Below, piece by piece: positions 54,982 through 62,763 of a stretch of DNA of 64,000 bases. The notes under the pieces were generated by a model, which worked only from the letters and a program-made list of their open reading frames with translations, did not search any database and was not told where the DNA came from. Both the position numbers and the translations under genes were made by a program. Source of the DNA: Diacronema lutheri. Taxonomy: Eukaryota; Haptophyta; Pavlovophyceae; Pavlovales; Pavlovaceae. The DNA is taken from NCBI GenBank assembly GCA_019448385.1, contig JAGTXO010000006.1, forward strand, positions 186,001 to 250,000. The letters run 5' to 3'. How positions within the stretch are numbered: position 1 is the stretch's first letter; the number at the start of each line of letters is the position of its first letter.

Positions 54982-57900
54982 CTAGGCGAGGAGCAGTGCA
55001 GGGATGTCGTGCACTGAGAGCACCGTCGGCGCCTCGCACTCCGCGCCCGGCTGACTCGGCCCGAGCTGACGAGGCGGAGGCTCAGCCGGCTGCACGCGCG
55101 GTGCCCTCGCGCGCGGCAGCTCGACTGTCTGCGCGACTGCGCGCGTCGCCTGCGCGCACGCGGGCGTCAGCAGCTCGACGCGCGTGCAAAGCGGACTGTC
55201 GCCGTCGCCTGCTCGCGGCGGCTGCGCGGCACCTTGAGCGCCATCCGCGCCGCACGCGACGGCGAGGCGCGTCGGAGGCGGCCGGCCGGTCGCACGCAGC
55301 GCATCAGCCCGCGCAGCCGCTGGGACGAACTCGGCGCTCTGCGCGCGCAGCCGGCGCGGCTGCACTGCCGTGCCGGCGCTCGGCCGCGGCGCGTCGCTCG
55401 CGCGGAGAGCCGGGCGGTTCGCGCCGTTCGCCATCCGCGCCGCCCGGCCGGTCGCTTCAACAGCCGCGACGAGCTGCGCGTGCGTGACGCTGTCCTCGCA
55501 CGTGACGCACACGAGGCCACTCTCCAGCTCAACGCGCACATCCGCCACGCCGCGCAGCTGCAAAAGGGCGCGCGTCACTTGCGCGCTGCACGCGCCGCAC
55601 ACGAGGCCGTCGACGCGCAGAATGACAGCCATGCTGACAGCCATGCTGACAGCCATGCTGACAGCCATGCTCATCGGCTGTCGGTCGTGCGTGCACGGCG
55701 CGCGGGGCGCGGCGACGGCCGCGGGGCGCGCGCGCTCGGCCGCGAGCGCGGCGGCGCGCGCGACCACCTCTTTGGCGGCGCGCGCGAGCGCAGACTCGAC
55801 GATGGCGAGCAGCAGCTTGACCTCCGTGCACACTGCCTCCGCCGATGAGGGCACCAGTCCCACACCCGCGCGGCAGGGAGCAGGCTGGCCGCGATGCGCG
55901 GCCGCGTGCGGCTCGGCGGCCGCGCGCGCGGGCGCGTCAGCGCGCGCTGTTCCGTCCGCGCGAGGGCCCGTGGGCTGCGCCGAGGGCTGCGCCGAGGGCT
56001 GCGCCGAGGGCTGCGCCGAGGGCTGCGCCGAGGGCTGCGCCGAGGGCGCGAGCAACGCTATGAGCGCGGTCGCCGCGCAGCCGCCCGCGCAGCCAGCATG
56101 CTGGCAACCCGCGAATTGGTTGTGGCCGAGGTGGTCATGATTCGAGACAGCGCACGGCAGAGCCGAGGTGTCCGGTGCGGCGGACGCTCCGGACGGGCGC
56201 GGATGCGCGCCGCCGGCAGCCGGCAGCGTGCGCAATGGGGGCGCGCAGAGAGGGAGAAGCCATGCACGAAACGGCAGATGCGGCGGCTCGGCGGGAAGAC
56301 CGAGCGCGGTGAGGGCGGCGGCGCAATCGGCCGCGCTCTGCAGCAGCGCTTGAGCCAGCGTGCGCCGCGCGCCCCGCACCGCGCGCGCCCCGTTCACGTT
56401 CGCGCGCAGGACGTCGCCGCCGCCGCCGCCCGTGCCGCTGACCGCGCCGCCGACCGCGCCGCCGACCGCGCCGCCGACCGCGCCGCCGACCGCGCCGCCG
56501 ACCGCGCCGCCGACCGCGCCGCCGACCGCGCCGCCGACCGCGTCATCGCACGGGTCGCGCGCGCCAGCGCCGCCTTCGCCGCTCGCACGCGCGGGGCATG
56601 CACCCGCGCCGGCAGCCTCCTCCTCCTCCTCCTCACCGCCAGCCTCCTGTTCCTCCTCACCGCCGCCACCCTCCTCCTCCTCCTCCTCACCGCGCGACAG
56701 CAGCGCAGCGCGGACGAGCGGCGCGTCAACGCGCGCGACGAGCCGCAGCACGCACACCCAGCCGCACGCGCATCCGCCGACTCCGGTCGGCGCCTCCCAG
56801 CAGCAGCGGCCGCAGCAGCTGCGCGCAACGTCCGGCGCGCAGCCGGACGCCGCGTCGGGCGCTTCGGCGCACGTGCCGTCCGCAACGCGGCCAGCGACCG
56901 CGCCGGCCGCGCCCGCGCTCGGCCAAGCGCGGCGTGCGCCCTTGCACACCTCGAGGAGCACGGCGCGCGCGAGGGCACGTGGCGCACGAGAGACACGGTA
57001 TTGCGCGGCGTCTGTGGGGTGGAGGAGGGGAGCGTCGCCCTCCCCGCCGCCTGTCGCACGCATCAGCGCGCACAGCGCGCTCGCGCTGAGCCGTGCGCCC
57101 CTCTCTTCGGCAAGCCGCATGCAGCCGCGCAGCAGCGCGCCCGCGTCCGCGCCCACGCCGAGCGCCGCCGCGTGCTGCGCGCTGAGCGTCGCCATGGCGC
57201 TCACGAGGGCGCCGTCGGCGTGCGCGGCGCCGGTGGCAATGGAGCGCGCGGCGCGGCGGAGCGCACCGCGCGCCGCGTCGAGCTGCGCGCCGGCGGCGCC
57301 GTGCGCGCTACCGGCGTGCCAGCTGCCCGCCGCGCGCAGCAGCGCGCAGAGCGCGCGCGCAAGCAGACCGCGCGCCGCGTCATCGCGCGCAGCCGCAGTG
57401 CACGGCGGCGGGTCGCGCGCGAGCTCGAGCCCTGAGCCCGACTCACAGCACGCGCGCGCGCGCGACGGTGTCGACGACTGCGGCTGCGGCTGTGGCGCGC
57501 CCGAGCCCGAGCCCGAGCCCGAGCCCGCCTCCATCGTTGCATCGTCGAGCCACCGTGCGGCCTGCGCAAGGTGACGGGGCGATAGCGGCCGCTGGGCGAG
57601 GTACGCGCAGACGAAGAGCGCGCTCACCTCGACGGACGGGCGCAGCTGTGCGCGTTCCATCAGCAAGGCCACGTCGCGCAGCTCCTCGGCGCGCGGCGCG
57701 GGCGCGCGCTCGAACGCGTCGTCGCCGTCGGCACGCGCGCCGCCCTCATGGCCGCACACGCCATCGTCGCAGCTGCCATCGTTGCGACGAGCCGTGCGGT
57801 CGCCATCGTTGCGACGAGCCGTGCGATCAGAGCGCGCGTCGGCAGATGGCGCGGTCGCGCGTGCGAGGGGCCTGAGCAGCGTGCGCAGTAGCAGCTCGAC

Positions 57901-59262
57901 GGCCGCGAGCGTGACGAGCTGCGGAGCGCCGCCAGCGGTTTCGCCCGCCGGACCGGTCGGTCCAGGCGCGACGAGGAGGACCGAGTCGAGAAGATGGACG
58001 GCGTCGGGCAGGCGGCCGGCGCGGCAGAAGGAGGCGACGAGCGTGTTGAGCGTGATGCTGTCTGGCGGCAGCCCCTGCGCCTGCATCTGCCGCAGCAGCC
58101 GCAGCGCCTGGTCGGGCGATGAGCACGTGCACGGCTCGCAGTTGCACACGCCACTCGTGCGAATGCAGCGGCATCGGGCATATCCGTGGATGAGAATGTT
58201 CCACAACCGCGCGTCAGGCACGATCCCGCCACGCCGCGCCTCGGTGACGTGCGCGAGCGCCTCACGCGGCAGTCCGGCGTTGCACAGCAGCTCGGCCGCC
58301 GCGCACGCGGTCGCCACGTCTGGCCTAATGCCATGCGCATCGAGCATCTCGCCCAACTCTCGCACGACCTGTGCGCGCGGCGCGCGCTCGCGCGCGTGCG
58401 CCTTGAGAAGCGCGTGGAAGAGGGAGAGCGAGAGTCGGCCGGGCGCGCACGTGCCGATCGCCTCGGCGACGAGCCGCTCGACGTCGGCGACGCGCGGCGG
58501 GCATGCGCACGCGTACCCGTCGGCAACGATGGCGTACAGGATCGAGTCCGCGAGCCCGCGGCGGAGCGCGGTGCGCAGCGCGGCCTCGGCGCGCTCGGGC
58601 TCAGCCGCGTTCGTCCATGCCTTCGCAACCGATGCGAACGTGAAGCGCGACGCACCGCCCGCCGGCAGCCGCGCGGCGAGCGCCTCGCACGCGTCGCCCA
58701 TCGCGGCGCGCTCGTACACGCGCATCGCGGCGTGCAGCGCGATTGCGTCGGGCGGTACGCCTCGCGCGTCCATCTGCGCGAGGAGCTGCGAGGCGCGCTT
58801 GGGCGCCAGCGCTGCCGAGAGCATCGTCGCGTACGAGCACGCGTCGTCCACGCGCGCGGCGCACGCGCACGCGAGCACGCGCTCGGCGTCCGCCTCGCGC
58901 CGCGCGAGCGAGTACGCGCGCAGCACGAGGTTGTACGAAAAGGCGTCGGGCGCGAGCTGCCACGTGGTGCGCATTTCACCGATCAGATGCTCCGCCGCCT
59001 CCGCCCGCCCCGCCTCGACGTGGCAGCGGATCAGCGCGTTGATCGTCACGGTCGTCGGCGCGTGGCCGAGCCGCACGAGCTCGTCGACCGCCTCGCGCGC
59101 GCGCGCGTGGTCGCCGCCGAGCTGGCCGATCGCCTTCGTCGCCTCAATCACCGCCGGGTGCACGCCTGCCGACGGCCGGCGCACGGGCTGCGCGGCTCGC
59201 CGCGTGCGCGTCCGCCGCGCGGGTCCTGCACCGCGCTCATGTGCAGAAGTTCCGTCGCGCAT
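54982..59262 (-). CDS. PPR protein with C-terminal heavy-metal-associated (HMA) domain
   Basis: 1,426 residues in one exon. Residues about 30-420 are pentatricopeptide repeats: TTVTINALIRCHVEAGRAEA, APDAFSYNLVLRAYSLARRE, PDARLWNILIHGYARC, then PPDSITLNTLVASFCRAGRL. These bind organelle RNA. A long low-complexity centre contains three four-codon minisatellites encoding VGGA, SAQP and SMAV repeats. At about residues 1210-1280 is an HMA domain: LRVDGLVCGACSAQVTRALL, then GVADVRVELESGLVCVTCED and HAQLVAAVEATG, with the metal-binding GLVCGAC motif of copper chaperones and copper ATPases. No intervening stop or splice signal separates the two domains. It is convergent with the LRR gene (23 bp between stops). 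Confidence 0.82.
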   Translation of the reverse strand: MRDGTSAHERGAGPARRTRTRRAAQPVRRPSAGVHPAVIEATKAIGQLGGDHARAREAVDELVRLGHAPTTVTINALIRCHVEAGRAEAAEHLIGEMRTTWQLAPDAFSYNLVLRAYSLARREADAERVLACACAARVDDACSYATMLSAALAPKRASQLLAQMDARGVPPDAIALHAAMRVYERAAMGDACEALAARLPAGGASRFTFASVAKAWTNAAEPERAEAALRTALRRGLADSILYAIVADGYACACPPRVADVERLVAEAIGTCAPGRLSLSLFHALLKAHARERAPRAQVVRELGEMLDAHGIRPDVATACAAAELLCNAGLPREALAHVTEARRGGIVPDARLWNILIHGYARCRCIRTSGVCNCEPCTCSSPDQALRLLRQMQAQGLPPDSITLNTLVASFCRAGRLPDAVHLLDSVLLVAPGPTGPAGETAGGAPQLVTLAAVELLLRTLLRPLARATAPSADARSDRTARRNDGDRTARRNDGSCDDGVCGHEGGARADGDDAFERAPAPRAEELRDVALLMERAQLRPSVEVSALFVCAYLAQRPLSPRHLAQAARWLDDATMEAGSGSGSGSGAPQPQPQSSTPSRARACCESGSGLELARDPPPCTAAARDDAARGLLARALCALLRAAGSWHAGSAHGAAGAQLDAARGALRRAARSIATGAAHADGALVSAMATLSAQHAAALGVGADAGALLRGCMRLAEERGARLSASALCALMRATGGGEGDAPLLHPTDAAQYRVSRAPRALARAVLLEVCKGARRAWPSAGAAGAVAGRVADGTCAEAPDAASGCAPDVARSCCGRCCWEAPTGVGGCACGWVCVLRLVARVDAPLVRAALLSRGEEEEEEGGGGEEEQEAGGEEEEEEAAGAGACPARASGEGGAGARDPCDDAVGGAVGGAVGGAVGGAVGGAVGGAVGGAVGGAVSGTGGGGGDVLRANVNGARAVRGARRTLAQALLQSAADCAAALTALGLPAEPPHLPFRAWLLPLCAPPLRTLPAAGGAHPRPSGASAAPDTSALPCAVSNHDHLGHNQFAGCQHAGCAGGCAATALIALLAPSAQPSAQPSAQPSAQPSAQPSAQPTGPRADGTARADAPARAAAEPHAAAHRGQPAPCRAGVGLVPSSAEAVCTEVKLLLAIVESALARAAKEVVARAAALAAERARPAAVAAPRAPCTHDRQPMSMAVSMAVSMAVSMAVILRVDGLVCGACSAQVTRALLQLRGVADVRVELESGLVCVTCEDSVTHAQLVAAVEATGRAARMANGANRPALRASDAPRPSAGTAVQPRRLRAQSAEFVPAAARADALRATGRPPPTRLAVACGADGAQGAAQPPRAGDGDSPLCTRVELLTPACAQATRAVAQTVELPRARAPRVQPAEPPPRQLGPSQPGAECEAPTVLSVHDIPALLLA
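55620..55676 (-). repeat. 12-bp minisatellite encoding SMAV repeats
   Basis: Four to five copies of GACAGCCATGCT in tandem, immediately before the HMA domain of the PPR-HMA gene. Confidence 0.9.
55968..56048 (-). repeat. 12-bp minisatellite encoding SAQP repeats
   Basis: Six tandem copies of GAGGGCTGCGCC in the PPR-HMA gene. The last copies are identical. Confidence 0.9.
56440..56545 (-). repeat. 12-bp minisatellite encoding VGGA repeats
   Basis: About eight tandem copies of GCCGCCGACCGC in the PPR-HMA gene. Flanking units are diverged. Confidence 0.9.
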
Positions 59263-59358
59263 CCCCCAGCAAGAAGTCAAAATTATGACATGTGGGAGGC
59301 GGCAGGCGGTTAGATCAAATAAATGGTTATTTGATCTCAAGGTCGGTTTTGGTACGTC
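59263..59358. promoter_or_regulatory. Bidirectional promoter with perfect palindrome (PPR-HMA / kinase)
   Basis: 96 bp between divergent starts, clearly AT-richer than the surroundings. At 59313-59336 the 10-bp arms GATCAAATAA and TTATTTGATC flank ATGG, a perfect inverted repeat that could be a dimeric factor site serving both genes. AATTATGACATG lies 30 bp to its left. The binding factor is unknown. Confidence 0.6.
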
Positions 59359-60855
59359 ATGAGCTCCGCCGAGTCGCGCCCCACGCGCGTTTCCGACGAT
59401 GACGAGGTGGACTTGGCCGTGCTGACCGAGTCGGCGCTGCACGACACATACGTTGCGTGCACCGGTGCACCTCTACCCGAGCGCGCGCCGCTCACCGCCG
59501 TCGTCACCGAGCTGCGCGCGCGCGTGCCCGGCGCCAACCTGCATGACGAGATGGACACCGCGTGGGCGCGCGTGCTGAGCATGGCGCCTAGCGCGGACGC
59601 TCTGACGTACGAGGAGTTCATTGCGCTCTGGAACGACGCGATCGACATGTGCCGGTCTGCCGACCACTTTCGCGCAAATTTCCAGCTCATCGGGCAGATT
59701 GGCGAGGGCGCGTTTGCGGCCGTACAGATCGCCTACGACCGCGTGGCGCGCAGGAACGTGGCGCTCAAGGTGTTCGAGGCGAGCCAGTCGGGCAAGGCGC
59801 TCGCCGAGGTGGCAATCTGGCGGCGCTGCAAGCACGAGAACATCATCGCCGTGCACGACGTGATCTCGACGCCGTCGCACTTGTACGTGTCGCTCGAGCT
59901 CGCGCCGGGCGGCGAGCTCCTCACCAAGATCGACGAGGTCGAGCGTTTCGACGAGGCGAGGGCGCGAGAGACGTTCCGGCAGTTAGCGGCGGCAATCGAA
60001 TATCTGCACGAGAGCGCAGGCGTCGCGCACCGCGACCTCAAGCCGGAGAACTTGCTGTGCACGTCGCAGGAGCACGGCCAGATCGGCGTCGTCAAGCTGA
60101 GCGATTTTGGACTCGCCGCGCGCATCAAGGACGAGCAGGGGCGGCCGAACATCGGGCCGACGCGCGCCGCGCCGGAGCGCGCGAAGGGCGCGCCCTCGCT
60201 CCGCGGCATGGTGAGCAAGCTGCGACTGACGCAGCTGGTGGGCACGCCCGACTACATGGCACCCGAGCAGGTGCGCATCCTCAACCAGCGGAACGCCGCC
60301 GGCTCGGCGGAGGCGGCGGACACCGAGTCGTACGACGAGTCGGTCGACTGCTGGGCGCTCGGCTGCATCGCGTACGAGCTGCTCAATGGCGCGCCGCCCT
60401 TCGTCGACCCGGACGATGCCGTGCTGAACGAGCTGATCCTCACGATGCCCATCTTCATGGACGGCGGCGAGGTCTGGAGCAACGTCTCCGACGCAGCCAA
60501 GGACCTGATCGCGAGGCTGCTCGAGCGCAACCCGGAAAAGCGGCTCACCGCCAAGCAGATCCTCGCACACCCGTGGCTCTCCGGCGAAGCGCCAGCCGAG
60601 GCGAAGACGGCGGATGCCAAGCGGCGCGAGCTGCAACGCCAGAAGACGCGCTCGATCAACCGCAAGATGATCCGCGAGCTGCGCGAGAACCGACGCTTCC
60701 GAGTCGGTGGGCTCGTCGTGCGCGCGATCGCGCGCATGATGTCCAAGTCCGACGCCATGCGCGACACCACCGTGCCCGCGCGCGAGGCGGTCGTCATCGA
60801 GCACGACCTGGACCAGGCCATGCGCGGCCTACCGCTCCCGGCAACGCACGAATAA
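59359..60855 (+). CDS. CAMK-like Ser/Thr protein kinase
   Basis: 498 residues. The kinase domain starts at about residue 110: IGQIGEGAFAAVQIAYDRVA (Gly loop), NVALKVFEAS (VAIK Lys), HLYVSLELAPGGELLTKI, AHRDLKPENLLC (catalytic loop), LSDFGLAARI (DFG), GTPDYMAPEQ, VDCWALGCIAYELLNGAPPF and the closing RNPEKRLTAKQILAHPWL, as in CAMK/CDPK kinases. About 45 extra residues lie between DFG and the P+1 loop (IKDEQGRPNIGPTRAAPERA and following). The N-terminal 100 residues include LTYEEFIALWNDAIDM, which resembles a degenerate EF-hand helix without a full calcium loop. The C-terminus is basic (RKMIRELRENRRFRVGG). All catalytic residues are present, so it should be active. Confidence 0.9.
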   Translation: MSSAESRPTRVSDDDEVDLAVLTESALHDTYVACTGAPLPERAPLTAVVTELRARVPGANLHDEMDTAWARVLSMAPSADALTYEEFIALWNDAIDMCRSADHFRANFQLIGQIGEGAFAAVQIAYDRVARRNVALKVFEASQSGKALAEVAIWRRCKHENIIAVHDVISTPSHLYVSLELAPGGELLTKIDEVERFDEARARETFRQLAAAIEYLHESAGVAHRDLKPENLLCTSQEHGQIGVVKLSDFGLAARIKDEQGRPNIGPTRAAPERAKGAPSLRGMVSKLRLTQLVGTPDYMAPEQVRILNQRNAAGSAEAADTESYDESVDCWALGCIAYELLNGAPPFVDPDDAVLNELILTMPIFMDGGEVWSNVSDAAKDLIARLLERNPEKRLTAKQILAHPWLSGEAPAEAKTADAKRRELQRQKTRSINRKMIRELRENRRFRVGGLVVRAIARMMSKSDAMRDTTVPAREAVVIEHDLDQAMRGLPLPATHE

Positions 60856-60946
60856 TTGACCGCTTGCGAGGGGTTGGCTCGGCGGGGTGCGTTGTCTTGA
60901 GGACAAAGCATGGTTTTCAGCATTTCTACTCAGCGACCCTCGGTCT

Positions 60947-61686
60947 TCATTCGTCGTCCACCCAGTCCGCACCCGCCGCGTCGGCGCCCTGCGCGCCAGG
61001 GCCAACCTCGAAGCGCGGGTACGGCTCGTCGCCAGACGGCGCACTGCTGCCGCACAGCGCGAACGCGACACCTACGCTCAACCATAGTGCGTACGTGCGC
61101 AAGCGGGGCAGCGCCACCTCCCATCGCACGGCGCGCAGCCGAGCGATGAGCAACCGGCCGAGCGGCGAGGTGGCCTCGATCGACGCGGCAGCGCTGCCGA
61201 CGATGCCGCGCGCGACCGCCGACCACGCGCCGAGCGCACGGCCCGCAAGGCTGCGCGCGCGCGAAGCGGACGATCGAATGCGCGCACGACGTGCGAGGGC
61301 GCAGGGCGCGAGGCGCCGTTGGCGGGTGGCGCGCGCACGCGAGGCGCCGCCCGCGGCGTGCGCGAGCGAGCGCGCGCGCACGCATACGCGCGCTGCGCGC
61401 ACCGGCCTTGCGCGCGGAGGAGTGCTGCGAGGGGTCCGGCAACGGCGTTCACGGCCGCACGCGGCGACTCGCCCTGGCAGTTGAGAGGCGTGACGAAGGC
61501 GAGCAGCGCCGCGCGGCAGCCATCCGCCTGCGCCTCTGGCAGCGAGATGAGGCCGTCGCCATCCTGCGCGCAGCGATGGCGGCGCAGCACAGTGGCGATG
61601 ATGACGGCGCGCGTCAGGCGCACATTTCCGTGCGGTCGGGCGAGCGCGCCCACTTCCCCGCGTGAGGGGCGGTGAGGTTGTGCGCG

Positions 61687-61720
<34 letters not shown>

Positions 61721-62703
61721 GGGGGGGGGGGGGGTCCGAGCCGCACCGTGTCGCACGCGTCGATGAGAGTGCGTACGCCCCTCGCGAGGTCGGCCATCGT
61801 GAGCGCGGTGCCGGCCGGGAGCGTGCATCGATGCACGCTGAGGAGGACCTGGCCGTATTTTGCGATGCCGTCGACCAGCTCGCGCGCGGACAGGCGCAAG
61901 TCGTCGTCTGTGTCCGCGACGATGAACATGCGCGCGATCGCACTGTCGAGCGCGCGCAGCAGCGCTGGGTCCGCCCTCTGCGCATCGGCTCTGCTCGTCG
62001 AAGGGATCTCGCGCGCGGCAGCACGGCGCGCGGCCTCGGCGCCGGCTTCTGCTGTAGCTCGTGCCGCCTCCGCTTCCCGCTGCTCCTCCGCCCATGCCTG
62101 CGCCCGCGCGTGCGCCGCGGCTTGGGCCTCGTCGTCCTCCAACGCCTCGGCGCCCGCGCCCGGATCGTCAGCCGCGTCTGCCCGACCGTCTGGGGCTGCA
62201 CCCGTCCGGTCGCTCACCTCTTCCGCGCGGGAAGCTGAGCGGCCAAATGTGGACTGGCTGTAGCCGCCATCGTTGTCGCCCTCCTCCTCATCGTCGAGGT
62301 CAATGATCTCGATCTCGTCGTCATCCGGCGCGTCGCCCGCGGCGCTCGCCGAGGCCGGCTCGCCCTCGTTGCGACGTATCCGCGCCTGCACGCGGGCGCG
62401 GCGGGTGAGACGGGCGTTAAGGATCGTATCGGGTTATCGCGTGCGCGCACCCGCGTGGACTCGAGCGCGGCCACCCACCCGGAGCGCATCGAGCGCAGGC
62501 GGGTGCGCCGCAATCCGCGCCAAAAGCTGCGCCTCGTCGACGACTCCGGAGACGTCGAGCCCCGCTTGGGCGCAGAGGCCTCGAAGCATTTCCACACGCT
62601 CCTGCGCGGGCGATGCGTCCGTCTGCGCCTCCTGTGTCGCACACCTCGCGAGCATTCCGAGCAACACGACCAGCCCTAACCGCGTGCAGCGCGTGTCCGC
62701 CAT
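60947..62703 (-). CDS. Signal-peptide EF-hand membrane protein
   Basis: Four exons, 62703-62479, 62385-61747, 61563-61403 and 61250-60947, give 442 residues with consistent phases. A signal peptide opens it (MADTRCTRLGLVVLLGMLAR), followed by VEMLRGLCAQAGLDVSG, an acidic stretch (DDDEIEIIDLDDEEEG), an Ala/Glu coiled coil, and a first EF-hand DTDDDLRLSARE. The second EF-hand DTDGDGLISLPEA is formed only after splicing exons 2 and 3 (CDT/DGDG), which strongly supports the intron model. A C-terminal membrane span (TYALWLSVGVAFALCG) precedes a short acidic tail. The protein probably senses calcium in the secretory pathway lumen. The family is not recognised. The second intron holds C32 and C14 runs (sense). 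Confidence 0.78.
61688..61734 (-). repeat. Homopolymer runs (C14 and C32 in sense) in EF-hand gene intron
   Basis: 32 G, one A and 14 G on the plus strand lie in the second intron of the signal-peptide EF-hand gene. It is the longest homopolymer in the window. Confidence 0.9.
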
Positions 62704-62763
62704 CGCGAACACGCGGCGCGCTTTTTGAAGTGTGTGTTTCAACTGCGAGAAGCGGGTACTGAA

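Noticed and set aside
54982-59442. Extension of the PPR-HMA protein upstream of 59262 into the kinase gene
   Set aside because: The extra 60 residues are antisense to the kinase N-terminus and to the AT-rich promoter and have no PPR or leader character.
62214-62703. Using the GTGCGC at 62450 as donor of the first EF-hand gene intron
   Set aside because: It breaks the frame into exon 2. The GTGGGT donor at 62478 keeps phase 0 and joins DALR to ARIRRNEGEP.
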